Assembly: GCA_048262255.1 (NCBI GenBank)
Contig: JBLXFH010000001.1
Location: forward strand, 992,001-1,056,000
Source: JABMNT01 sp048262255
GTDB lineage: Bacteria > Pseudomonadota > Alphaproteobacteria > Rhodospirillales > Casp-alpha2
DNA: 64,000 nt
Direction of reading: 5' to 3'
Each line of letters opens with the position of its first letter. Positions within the stretch are counted from its first letter, which is position 1. The notes under the pieces were generated by a model that was given only the letters and a program-made list of their open reading frames with translations, made no database searches and was not told the DNA's origin. The translations under genes were made by a program, and so were the position numbers. Shown piece after piece: positions 33,218 to 41,750 of the stretch.

Positions 33218-34123
33218 GTGGACTGGGATGATGTTCGGTTTTTTCTGGCGCTTTCGCGGCACAAATCGGTGCGTGCGGCGGGCGATCAGATGGGGGTCAG
33301 CCATTCGACCGTGGCACGGCGTATTGAAGCCTTTGAAAAACGTATTGGTGTGCGGTTGTTCGACCGGACCCCCAAAGGCTACATCCTGACCCTGGCCGGT
33401 GAAGACATGATGGAGAGCGCACTGCGTATCGAAGACGATATGAACGGCCTCGAGCGTCGCCTGCTGGGGCAGGATGCGCGGCTGGAGGGGCGGATTTGCG
33501 TGACCTTCGCCGACAATCTGACGTCCAACTCCTTGATGCCGTTCATGGTTGGGTTCAGTGAGGCCTATCCGAACATCGATCTGGAAATGATTCTGTCGTA
33601 TCGCAACCTCGATCTGTCGAAACGCGAAGCTGATGTCGCTATTCGCTATTACCGGCCAGACAAACAGCCACCGGATCACCTGATCGGTCGCAAACTGGCG
33701 ACGTTGTATTATGCCGATTATGCGGCGCCAGCCTATCTGAAGCGGGTTGATCTGGACCGAAACCCGAGCCATGCCCGCTGGATCGGCTGGGGTGATGAGG
33801 GGCGATTCCCGGACTGGGTGAAAAGCAGCCCTTATCCGCATATACCGGCCCGCCATGTGCTTGAAAACGGCGTGCTGCAAATGCAGGCGGCAAAACTGGG
33901 GCTGGGGGTTGCGTCATTGCCCTGTGTTGCCGCCGATGTGGAGCCGGGGCTGGTTCGTCTGCCAAACAGCCAGCCAAAGCCTTTTTTTGACATGTGGATT
34001 GTCTCACACCCGGATTTACGTGAAACGGCGCGCCTGCGTCTGTTTCGCGAACTGCTGAGCGAAGCCGTGATCGAGCAGGCCGATCTGTATCAGGGCCTAA
34101 AACCGCAGACGGTTTTGGTTTAG
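33218..34123 (+). CDS. LysR-family transcriptional regulator
   Basis: A 301-residue LysR protein. 'DWDDVRFFLALSRHKSVRAAGDQMGVSHSTVARRIEAFEKRIGVRLFDRTPKGYILT' is the winged helix, and the effector domain runs from about residue 90 ('GRICVTFADNLTSNSLMPFMVGFSEAYPNIDLEM'). The group that begins 'DWDDLRFFLA' includes many single-gene regulators next to their target. I start at the GTG at 33218 because AGGAG (33205-33209) is 8 bases upstream; ATGs at 33200 and 33212 are too far or too close. It is divergent from egtD with the inverted repeat between them. Its TAG overlaps the convergent aminotransferase stop by two bases. Confidence 0.88.
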   Translation: MDWDDVRFFLALSRHKSVRAAGDQMGVSHSTVARRIEAFEKRIGVRLFDRTPKGYILTLAGEDMMESALRIEDDMNGLERRLLGQDARLEGRICVTFADNLTSNSLMPFMVGFSEAYPNIDLEMILSYRNLDLSKREADVAIRYYRPDKQPPDHLIGRKLATLYYADYAAPAYLKRVDLDRNPSHARWIGWGDEGRFPDWVKSSPYPHIPARHVLENGVLQMQAAKLGLGVASLPCVAADVEPGLVRLPNSQPKPFFDMWIVSHPDLRETARLRLFRELLSEAVIEQADLYQGLKPQTVLV

Positions 34124-35400
34124 CTGCTCTCAGCGAGCTTGCGCACACAGGCCAGCTCAACGCAGGCGCACAGCACATCCATGGCATGCCTGATCTCGTC
34201 AACCGGCGGCAGGGTTGGCGCAATGCGGATGTTGCGGTCGCGCGGATCCTTGCCATAAGGGAACGTCACGCCGGCCGCCGTCATTTTGACCCCGGCTTCT
34301 GCGGCAAGGCGGACCACTTCCTTGGCGCAACCATCAAGAATATCGAGGCTGACAAAATAGCCGCCTTCCGGCTGGCTCCAGGTGGCAATGCCCTTGCCGC
34401 CCAGGCGTTCCGTCAAAATCTTGTCCACCATCTCGAACTTCGGCGCAACAATGGCCGCGTGTTTGTCCATATGCGCTTTCAGGCCATCCAGGTTGCCGAA
34501 AAACTTCACATGGCGGACTTCGTTGATTTTGTCGGGGCCAATGGTCGCGAAGGATATTTTTTTTGCCGCGTCCTTGATGTTGGTCACAGATCCCCCCATC
34601 ACTGCAATGCCGGCACCGGCGAAGGTGATTTTCGAGGTGGAGCCGATCAACAAGGGGCGGTCAGGCGTACCGACGGCCTTGCAGGTGTCCAGGATATTTT
34701 TAACCCGGGCCGGGCCCTTGCCGAGATGATGATAAGCGTAGGCGTTGTCCCAGATGATGCGGAAATCCTTGGCCGACGTGGGCATTTTGGCAAGCCGGTC
34801 AACCACCTCGTCAGAATAGGTGGCACCCGTCGGGTTGGAATATTTCGGCACGCACCAGATGCCTTTTATGCTGGCATCCTTGGCGACCAGCGCTTCCACC
34901 TGATCCATATCGGGGCCGTTTTCATCCATATCGATGGCAATCATCTCGATGCCTAAGCGTTCGCAAATGGCGAAATGGCGGTCATAACCGGGAGCCGGGC
35001 AGAGAAACTTGATGGTGCCTTGCGCACTCCATGGGCCGTCGCCGCCGGGCATGCCGAACAAAAGACCGCCGACCAGTATGTCATACATCAGGCTCAGGCT
35101 GGCGTTCCCGCCGACAATAATTTCATCCAGTCCGACTTCCAGAAAATCGGCAAAAAAGGCTTTCGCTTCCGGGGTGCCGGTGCCGAGGCCATAGTTCCGG
35201 TAATCGGTGCCGTCGGCGCCAAAGCATTCATCACGATCCAGACCGGCCAGCAGCGCGTCGGCCAGGTCCAGTTGTTCGGTGGACGGTTTGCCGCGCGTCA
35301 TGTCAATCTGTATGTTGCGCAGGGTCAGACCCTTGTAGCGCTCTTCCAGTTGTGGTGTGGCGGCACTCAAAGCTTCGGCGGTTTGTTCTGCGTAATTCAT
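34120..35400 (-). CDS. Aspartate aminotransferase-like enzyme (class I, subgroup Ic)
   Basis: A 426-residue PLP enzyme. The cofactor Lys is in 'LIGSTSKITFAGAGIAVMGGS'; 'PKYSNPTGATYSDEVVDRLAKM' and 'WDNAYAYHHL' contribute the Asn, Asp and Tyr of the PLP site, and 'NIRIAPTLPPVDEI' carries the substrate-carboxylate Arg. The order and 'MTRGKPSTEQLDLADALL' place it in the group of PLP transaminases described from Corynebacterium glutamicum as aspartate aminotransferase Ic. It would exchange amino groups between aspartate and 2-oxoglutarate. GAGGAAG before the ATG at 35400 fixes the start. It is a single-gene unit; it is not the ergothioneine lyase EgtE, which belongs to a different fold class. Confidence 0.85.
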   Translation of the reverse strand: MNYAEQTAEALSAATPQLEERYKGLTLRNIQIDMTRGKPSTEQLDLADALLAGLDRDECFGADGTDYRNYGLGTGTPEAKAFFADFLEVGLDEIIVGGNASLSLMYDILVGGLLFGMPGGDGPWSAQGTIKFLCPAPGYDRHFAICERLGIEMIAIDMDENGPDMDQVEALVAKDASIKGIWCVPKYSNPTGATYSDEVVDRLAKMPTSAKDFRIIWDNAYAYHHLGKGPARVKNILDTCKAVGTPDRPLLIGSTSKITFAGAGIAVMGGSVTNIKDAAKKISFATIGPDKINEVRHVKFFGNLDGLKAHMDKHAAIVAPKFEMVDKILTERLGGKGIATWSQPEGGYFVSLDILDGCAKEVVRLAAEAGVKMTAAGVTFPYGKDPRDRNIRIAPTLPPVDEIRHAMDVLCACVELACVRKLAESS

Positions 35401-35554
35401 CTCAACTTCCTCAAACGGCAATAAAATCGTGTCCTTGTGATTTACGGGAAATCCCGGGTAACGGCAAGCAGGGGCTGACCGGTTAATCTTATAAATATTT
35501 AAAATCCAGGGGCTCTATTAACCCATTGCTAACGGCAAACGCCGATAAAGGGGC

Positions 35555-37456
35555 ATGGCTAAAAAATCGCAACCCGCACCGTCAAAATGGGCATCTGTTG
35601 TCGTTTCTCTCATGAAATGGACAACGACGGTCGCCGTCTGGGGCTTGATCTCCGTATTGCTGGTTTGCGGCTGGTTTTTTCTGACCCTGCCAAGCATAGA
35701 TGATGCCCTCGAAGCGACCCGGCGGCCAACCATCACGCTGGTTGCCGCGGATGGCCGGGTTTTGGCGGCAACGGGAGATTTGTATGGGGTTCCTGTGCAA
35801 TTGAGCGATGTGCCGGATGCCTTGCCAAAAGCCATTATTGCCACGGAGGACCGGCGCTTTTACCAGCATTTTGGTCTGGATTTCATCGGTCTGGCGCGCG
35901 CCGCCTGGCGCAATGCCTGGGCCGGGCGCATTGTTCAGGGCGGCTCGACTATCACCCAGCAGGTGGCGAAAAACCTGTTTCTGACACCGGAACGCACAAT
36001 CAAACGTAAGGTTCAGGAAGTTATGCTGGCGCTGTGGCTGGAGTATCGCTTCTCCAAAGACCAGATCATGACCATCTATCTGAACCGCGTTTATCTGGGG
36101 GCCGGGACCTATGGTGTTGATGCGGCGGCACGCAAATATTTCGGGCGTCCGGTGGGCCGGATTTCGACCTATGAAAGCGCTTTGCTGGCCGGGCTTCTAA
36201 AAGCCCCCAGCCGGTACAACCCGCAGGCCAGTGAAACCCTGAGTCAGGGGCGGACACAGCAGGTGCTGCAGAATATGGTGGCGGCCGGATATCTGACCGA
36301 AGCCCAGGCCCAGGCGGCGGAGAACAAGCCGCGTCGCACCCTGCAGACGACCAGCAAACGCGTCGCGCGGCATTTCGCCGACTGGGTCTTGGCTCTGGTG
36401 CCGAGCTATGTGTCTGCGGGCGATCACGATTTGACGGTGATCACCACTATAGACGCTTCATTGCAGCAAAAGGCCGAAACACGGGTCCGCCAGGCCATTG
36501 CCAACAACAAAAAAGCATTAAATGTCAGCGAAGGTGCGGCGCTGGTGATGGATACCTCCGGTGCAGTGCTGGCCATGGTCGGCGGCACCAATTACAGCGC
36601 CAGCCAGTTCAACCGGACAACACAGGCGCTGCGTCAGCCGGGCTCGGCGTTCAAACCCATCGTTTATCTGGCCGGCCTCAATGCCGGATTGACGCTGGAT
36701 TCAGTGCTCAGTGACGCACCGGTCGACGTGGCGGGATGGAAGCCCCAGAATTACAAACGGACCTATGAGGGTAAAATCAGCCTGAACGACGCACTCGCCC
36801 GCTCCATTAATACGGTGGCGGTGCGGGTGGCGGAAAAGGCCGGGGTCAAGCGCGTGGTCGAGACCGCCAAACGCCTTGGCATCACATCGGATTTGGAGGC
36901 CGATCTGGGGCTGGCGCTCGGCGCTTCGGAAGTGACGATGATTGAACTGGCGGCGGCCTATGGGGTGTTTGCCAATGGCGGCTTTGGCGTCTGGCCTTAT
37001 GCCATCCGTGAAATTCGCGACGGCCAGGGCACGGTTCTCTACAAGCGCCAGGGCAGCGGCCCGGGCCGGGTCGAAAAACCGGGCCAGATTGCCGCCATGA
37101 ATAAAATGCTGAAGGCGGTGATCGAACAGGGAACGGGTAAAAACGCCCGTCTCGATCGCCCGGCGGCAGGCAAATCGGGAACCAGCCAGAACTACCGCGA
37201 TGCCTGGTTTATCGGTTATACGGCGGACCGGGTGGGGGCGGTCTGGGTTGGTAATGATAACGGCAGCCCCATGAAACAGGTGACCGGCGGCGGGCTTCCG
37301 GCCCGGCTGTGGCGTGACGTGATGACGGCGGCTCATGAAGGAGTTGTGCCAAAAGACTTGCCGAAAGCCCCGTCAACGGCGGGCGCGGCCAAATCGGCGT
37401 CTAAAACGGACGCCGGGTTGTGGGACTCCATTCAACACATGTTCGGAAACCGCTAA
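35555..37456 (+). CDS. Class A penicillin-binding protein (PBP1-type, bifunctional)
   Basis: A 633-residue peptidoglycan synthase. A cytoplasmic tail and one transmembrane helix (about 20-45) precede the GT51 glycosyltransferase domain ('ATEDRRFYQHFGLD', catalytic Glu98; 'GGSTITQQVAKNLFL'; 'KVQEVMLALWLE'). The transpeptidase domain has the three penicillin-binding motifs: Ser364 in 'GSAFKP', 'SIN' near 415, and 'KSGTS' (Lys540). At 633 residues it lacks the large OB insertion of classical PBP1a, so it is a PBP1A/PbpC-like short form. AAAGGGG is directly before the ATG. It converges with hldE, whose stop is only four bases away. Confidence 0.93.
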   Translation: MAKKSQPAPSKWASVVVSLMKWTTTVAVWGLISVLLVCGWFFLTLPSIDDALEATRRPTITLVAADGRVLAATGDLYGVPVQLSDVPDALPKAIIATEDRRFYQHFGLDFIGLARAAWRNAWAGRIVQGGSTITQQVAKNLFLTPERTIKRKVQEVMLALWLEYRFSKDQIMTIYLNRVYLGAGTYGVDAAARKYFGRPVGRISTYESALLAGLLKAPSRYNPQASETLSQGRTQQVLQNMVAAGYLTEAQAQAAENKPRRTLQTTSKRVARHFADWVLALVPSYVSAGDHDLTVITTIDASLQQKAETRVRQAIANNKKALNVSEGAALVMDTSGAVLAMVGGTNYSASQFNRTTQALRQPGSAFKPIVYLAGLNAGLTLDSVLSDAPVDVAGWKPQNYKRTYEGKISLNDALARSINTVAVRVAEKAGVKRVVETAKRLGITSDLEADLGLALGASEVTMIELAAAYGVFANGGFGVWPYAIREIRDGQGTVLYKRQGSGPGRVEKPGQIAAMNKMLKAVIEQGTGKNARLDRPAAGKSGTSQNYRDAWFIGYTADRVGAVWVGNDNGSPMKQVTGGGLPARLWRDVMTAAHEGVVPKDLPKAPSTAGAAKSASKTDAGLWDSIQHMFGNR

Positions 37457-37460
37457 GACT

Positions 37461-38909
37461 TCAGGCGCCGTTTTTCATGCGGGCGATGGTTGCCGTGGTC
37501 GATAGGCCGTCGACCAACTGGGCGCGGACAATCCGTCCGCCCCGGGCTTTGACTATATCAGCGCCGACAATCTCGTCTTCCGTATAATCCGCACCCTTGA
37601 TCAACACGTCCGGTTTCAGCATTTCGATCAGCCGCAAAGGCGTTTCATCGCCAAACAAAATCACCGCATCGACCATTTTCAAAGACGATAACAACAGGGC
37701 GCGGTCCATCTCGTTGTTGACCGGGCGGTCGTCGCCTTTCAGCTTGCGCACCGAGGCATCCGTATTGATGGCGACGATCAGCCGGTCGCAGGCGTCGCCC
37801 GCCTGTTGCAGCAATGAACGATGGCCGTTGTGCAAGATATCGAAGCAGCCGTTAGTGAAACCGACGCTCAGTCCCTGGCTGCGCCATTCCTGAACCTGAT
37901 GCCGGGCGCTCTCGTCATCAAGGACAGGATGTGCCGCCAGGCTGGTGATCAGTTCCGGCATGCGGACCGTCGCCGTTCCGGCCTTGCCAACAACAATTCC
38001 GGCCGCCGCATTGGCCAGTTTGGCGGCGTCCTGAAGATCACCACCGGCGGCCAGACTGATGGAGATAACGGCGGCCACTGTGTCGCCCGCACCCGACACA
38101 TCAAAGACGGCGCGGGCTTCAGCCGGCAGGTGCCAGGGCGCATGACCTTTGCGGATCAGTGACATGCCGTCGGCGCTGCGCGTTGCCAGCACGCCGTCAA
38201 TGGCGCATTGTTCAATCAGGTGGTTGGCGGCGGCAATGATCTCTTCGTTGCTGCGTGTCGCTTTGCCTGACGCCAGTTCCAGTTCCTTGCGGTTTGGGGT
38301 GACCAGTGTGGCCCCCGTATAACAGCGGTAATCACTGCCTTTCGGATCGACAAGCACCGGTTTGTTCTGGGCCCGTGCCAACCCGATCAGGCGCGACAGG
38401 ACATCGTCCGACAAAACTCCCTTGCCGTAATCCGACAGCATCAGCGCACCGCATTCGACCAATTCTTCTTCGGCGATTTCCAGCAGAATATGGGCGATTT
38501 CATCGGAAACCGCATGGGTGGCTTCCTGATCAGCCCGCAGCATTTGCTGGTTGCCGGAAACAAAACGGCTTTTCTGGCTGGTCTGGCGGTCCGGGTCGAC
38601 AACCAGATGCACATCCAGCCGGGGAACCTCTTTCAGCAGGGTTTCAATATGCTGTCCGGCGGCATCGTTGCCGGTGACCGAAATAAAACTGACACCGCCA
38701 CCAAGGCTTGAGATGTTGCAGGCGACGTTCCCTGCCCCGCCGAGCATGGTTTTCTCCTGTTCAATCCGCAGCACCGGTATGGGGGCTTCCGGGGAGATGC
38801 GCTCGACCTCGCCAGTGATGAAGCGGTCGAGCATCACATCGCCAATGCACAGGACCCGGGCGCCCGCAATTTTTTCACTCAAGGCGAGCAGGGTTGCGTT
38901 GTCTGTCAT
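37461..38909 (-). CDS. hldE: Bifunctional heptose-7-phosphate kinase / heptose-1-phosphate adenylyltransferase HldE
   Basis: A 482-residue fusion enzyme of ADP-heptose synthesis for lipopolysaccharide core. The N-terminal ribokinase-like half has 'GDVMLDRFITGEVERISPEAPIPV', 'GGAGNVA' and the anion-hole 'DVSGAGDTVAAV' with the catalytic Asp. The C-terminal nucleotidyltransferase half (from about 345) has 'VGFTNGCFDILHNGHRSLL', with the HxGH motif written HNGH, and 'DVLIKGADYTEDEIVGAD'. Length is normal for HldE. It is read from the gmhA transcript, whose stop overlaps the hldE start by four bases. Confidence 0.96.
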   Translation of the reverse strand: MTDNATLLALSEKIAGARVLCIGDVMLDRFITGEVERISPEAPIPVLRIEQEKTMLGGAGNVACNISSLGGGVSFISVTGNDAAGQHIETLLKEVPRLDVHLVVDPDRQTSQKSRFVSGNQQMLRADQEATHAVSDEIAHILLEIAEEELVECGALMLSDYGKGVLSDDVLSRLIGLARAQNKPVLVDPKGSDYRCYTGATLVTPNRKELELASGKATRSNEEIIAAANHLIEQCAIDGVLATRSADGMSLIRKGHAPWHLPAEARAVFDVSGAGDTVAAVISISLAAGGDLQDAAKLANAAAGIVVGKAGTATVRMPELITSLAAHPVLDDESARHQVQEWRSQGLSVGFTNGCFDILHNGHRSLLQQAGDACDRLIVAINTDASVRKLKGDDRPVNNEMDRALLLSSLKMVDAVILFGDETPLRLIEMLKPDVLIKGADYTEDEIVGADIVKARGGRIVRAQLVDGLSTTATIARMKNGA

Positions 38910-39484
38910 ACCAGTTCGAGCTTTCGTTCCAGACCATCGCAGAGCAGATGACCAAGCAAGATATGCATTTCCTGAATGCGCGCCGTGGTGTCAGAGGGCA
39001 CGACCAGATAGGGAGAAGCCAAAGCGCTCATGCGCCCGCCGCCCTTGCCGCCAAAGGCCGCCGGTGTGATGCCCATGTCGCGCGCCTGGGTCAATCCGCG
39101 AATAACATTTTCCGAATTGCCGGATGTGGAAATGCCAATGGCGACGTCCCCCGGTTTACCAAGTGCGGCCACCTGCCGGGCAAAAATATTTTCGAACCCG
39201 ATGTCGTTGCCGCCAGCGGTGATGGCCGAAGTATCGGTGGTCAAAGCGATAGCGGCAATGGGCGCACGGTCTGATTTGTAACGAATGGTCAATTCTGTCG
39301 CCAGATGCTGGCTGTCGGAAGCGCTGCCGCCATTACCAAAAAACAGGATCTTGCCGCCCTGGCGGATGCTGACGAGGCAGGCTTCCATGAGGGTTTCATA
39401 AGGTTCGATCATAACGGCGCGGGTGGCGGCCAGAACCTCGGCATGTTCATCAAATTCAGAAGTATAGAGTGTGCTGAGTTCCAT
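38906..39484 (-). CDS. gmhA: D-sedoheptulose-7-phosphate isomerase GmhA
   Basis: A 192-residue SIS-domain isomerase that converts sedoheptulose 7-phosphate to D-glycero-D-manno-heptose 7-phosphate, the substrate of HldE. Seen: 'FFGNGGSASDSQHLATELTIRY' (phosphate loop and active-site His), 'ALTTDTSAITAGGNDIGFENIFARQV', 'GISTSGNSENVIRGL', and 'IQEMHILLGHLLCD' (second His). The ATGA overlap with hldE shows an operon. Its start is 20 bases downstream of the oxidoreductase stop at 39505, so the three genes may be one transcript. Confidence 0.95.
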   Translation of the reverse strand: MELSTLYTSEFDEHAEVLAATRAVMIEPYETLMEACLVSIRQGGKILFFGNGGSASDSQHLATELTIRYKSDRAPIAAIALTTDTSAITAGGNDIGFENIFARQVAALGKPGDVAIGISTSGNSENVIRGLTQARDMGITPAAFGGKGGGRMSALASPYLVVPSDTTARIQEMHILLGHLLCDGLERKLELV

Positions 39485-39504
39485 GGTCTTAAGCCAATCC
39501 CAAT

Positions 39505-41658
39505 TTATATGTCTATCTGTTTGCCTTGCCGCAGGCTTTCCAGAGTGGCAATAGTCGCGGCACTGCTTTCAATCAATTCGTTTTCATCGATCGCTGGAGC
39601 GGCATCGTTTGTCACACTCTCAACAAAAGCCGACAAGGCGACGCGGAAGCCTTTGTCGGTAGCGGTTTTTTCGGCAATATTGCGGCCTGCGCCGGAGATG
39701 CGCAACTGTCTGAAGTCGTCAATCAGGCCATTGCGCCCGCCCGCGAAAATTTCGTAGCGTTCCTTGCCTGCCGCCATGTCGCCCTGCGCCGTATAGAGGA
39801 TGGTCGCCAGAGACCCATCGGCAAATTGCATGGAGAGGGTGACATCGTCGCACAGTGAACTTTCGCCGCCCGCTGCCTGTGCCCTTACGGACGTGATCGA
39901 CGTACCCGATAGAAAGCGCGCGAAATCGATGAAATGACAGACTTCACCGAGAATACGCCCGCCGCCTTCGTCTGACGACTGCACCCAGTGGTCGCCCGGA
40001 ATGGCCCCGGCGTTGATCCGGAAATTCATGACTTTCGGGCCATTCAGATCAGAAAAAGCCTGCTTGAGTTTAACCGCCATGGGGGCGAAGCGCCGGTTGA
40101 AACCGACCTGAAAGAAGGCGGTCTCCGTTGCATTACGCGCCGCGATGACCTGATTGAGGCTTTCCAGATCGAGGGCCAGGGGTTTTTCCACCAAAACCGA
40201 TTTGCCGCATTTGAGGGCCCGGGCGGTGAGCGCAGCATGGGAATCGTGGCGGGTGGCGATCAGCACGGCATTGATATCCGGGTTGGAAAAGACCGTATCG
40301 GAATCCGCCGTGGCGTTCAAAAACCCGAATGTTTCCCGGCCGTGTTCTGCTGTCGCCCCGCGTTGCGTCGCCAGGGTATGGAGTGTGACATCGGTATTTT
40401 TTTGCAGTTCCGGCAACAACACGGATTTTGCAAAGTTTCCGGCCCCGATGACACCGAGAACACATTTCCCACTCGCCTTTTTTGGCGTGGGGAAGTTTGA
40501 CGATGATGTCCGTTCGGATTGTATTTCCGGATAGGACAGAATGACGCCCAAATGCGGCTCGTTGCCGGATGTGATCATTTTGTACGCATCTTCTGTCTGG
40601 GCGAAATCCATACGGTGGGAAATCAATGGCACCACATCCAGACGTGCCTTCAGGTTGGGAGCCATCAGGCGCAGGCATTCCGCCAGGTTTTCCGTTTCCG
40701 TCCAGCGCACCCAGCCTTCAGGATATTTCACATTGCGGCTCTCGAAGTCCGCATCATAGCGGCCCGGGCCATAGGAGCGCGAAATCAGGATATTGAGTTC
40801 TTTTTTCATGAATTCCGCATAGGGAAATTCGGTGCCGGTCATGCCGACCATGACCACCCGGGCCCGGTCGCGAGCCATCTCGGCTGCTGTGATAAACGGT
40901 TCGTTCGACACCGTGGCAGCGGCAATCAAGATGGCGTCGCAGCCACGCCCGCCGGTCAGACCGGAAACCATTTGCACCGCATCACTTGTGCCCAGATTAA
41001 TCACCGCTTCGGCGCCCAGGTCTTGCGCCAGAGAAAGCCGTGCCGGATCATAATCAAGCGCGACAACCCGCGCCCCCGACAAGCTCAATAATTGCGCCGC
41101 CAACTGTCCGACCAGCCCCATGCCCAGTACGGCGACCACATCGCCGAGCCGCGGTTCTGCATTGCGCACGGCATGCAGGGCGATCGCGCCCAAGGTGCCG
41201 AAGGCCGCTTCTTCGTCGCTGACGCCTTGCGGCACCGGGGCCACCAGATTGCGCGGTACGACGTTTAATTCGGCATGGTTGGCGATGCCTGCACCGGCCA
41301 TGGCGACCCGCTGGCCAACATGGTAAATACCTTCCAGCCCGGCTCCCACAGCAACCACCTCGCCGGCCGCCGAATAACCCAGTGGGAGTGGTTCATCAAG
41401 CCGCGTCATAACGGTCTGGAAGGTGGCTTTCAAACCGTCGCGCTTTGCCTTTTCAAGGACTTTCTTGACCAGATCGGGGCGCGCCTTGGCTTTGCCGGCA
41501 AGGCTTTTCTTGGCGAACTCGATAACCATGCGCTCGGTCCCGGCGGAAATCAGGGACGCGCGGTTTTTAACCAGAACATGGCCGGCCTTCACTTTTGGTT
41601 CCGGAACGTCCTTGAGCGCCAGTTTTCCGGTGCGTCGGCTTTGAATGACTTGCTTCAT
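39505..41658 (-). CDS. Bi-domain oxidoreductase: zinc-type alcohol dehydrogenase fused to Gfo/Idh/MocA
   Basis: A 717-residue fusion. Residues about 1-365 are a medium-chain dehydrogenase-like domain ('LGYSAAGEVVAVGAGL', 'GTLGAIALHAVR', nucleotide motif 'VLGMGLVGQLAAQLL'), lacking the usual catalytic zinc Cys near 'RASLISAGTERMV'. Residues about 385-717 are a Gfo/Idh/MocA oxidoreductase ('CVLGVIGAGNFAKSVLLPEL', 'VLVEKPLALDLE', with 'EKP' typical). From recall, such fusions sit in exopolysaccharide or capsule loci and may oxidise and reduce a sugar in sequence. The start is at the ATG at 41658, which begins the fold; ATG 41676 is the alternative. It is divergent from the asparagine-synthetase-like gene. 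Confidence 0.88.
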   Translation of the reverse strand: MKQVIQSRRTGKLALKDVPEPKVKAGHVLVKNRASLISAGTERMVIEFAKKSLAGKAKARPDLVKKVLEKAKRDGLKATFQTVMTRLDEPLPLGYSAAGEVVAVGAGLEGIYHVGQRVAMAGAGIANHAELNVVPRNLVAPVPQGVSDEEAAFGTLGAIALHAVRNAEPRLGDVVAVLGMGLVGQLAAQLLSLSGARVVALDYDPARLSLAQDLGAEAVINLGTSDAVQMVSGLTGGRGCDAILIAAATVSNEPFITAAEMARDRARVVMVGMTGTEFPYAEFMKKELNILISRSYGPGRYDADFESRNVKYPEGWVRWTETENLAECLRLMAPNLKARLDVVPLISHRMDFAQTEDAYKMITSGNEPHLGVILSYPEIQSERTSSSNFPTPKKASGKCVLGVIGAGNFAKSVLLPELQKNTDVTLHTLATQRGATAEHGRETFGFLNATADSDTVFSNPDINAVLIATRHDSHAALTARALKCGKSVLVEKPLALDLESLNQVIAARNATETAFFQVGFNRRFAPMAVKLKQAFSDLNGPKVMNFRINAGAIPGDHWVQSSDEGGGRILGEVCHFIDFARFLSGTSITSVRAQAAGGESSLCDDVTLSMQFADGSLATILYTAQGDMAAGKERYEIFAGGRNGLIDDFRQLRISGAGRNIAEKTATDKGFRVALSAFVESVTNDAAPAIDENELIESSAATIATLESLRQGKQIDI

Positions 41659-41750
41659 ATGTACTTTTACCCACATTTTCAGGTGGAATGCAAAGGCCTG
41701 AATCCATTAAAAAACTTTGTCTTGCCGACGCCGCGCGCTATGAAGCAGAT

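Noticed and set aside
34120..35400. Aminotransferase as the ergothioneine lyase EgtE
   Set aside because: Sequence motifs are those of fold-type I subgroup Ic aspartate aminotransferases, not of the class V cysteine-desulfurase-like EgtE, and a LysR gene separates it from egtD.
40519..41091. Plus-strand open frame opposite the bi-domain oxidoreductase
   Set aside because: His/Arg-rich translation typical of an antisense frame; the minus-strand gene explains the sequence.
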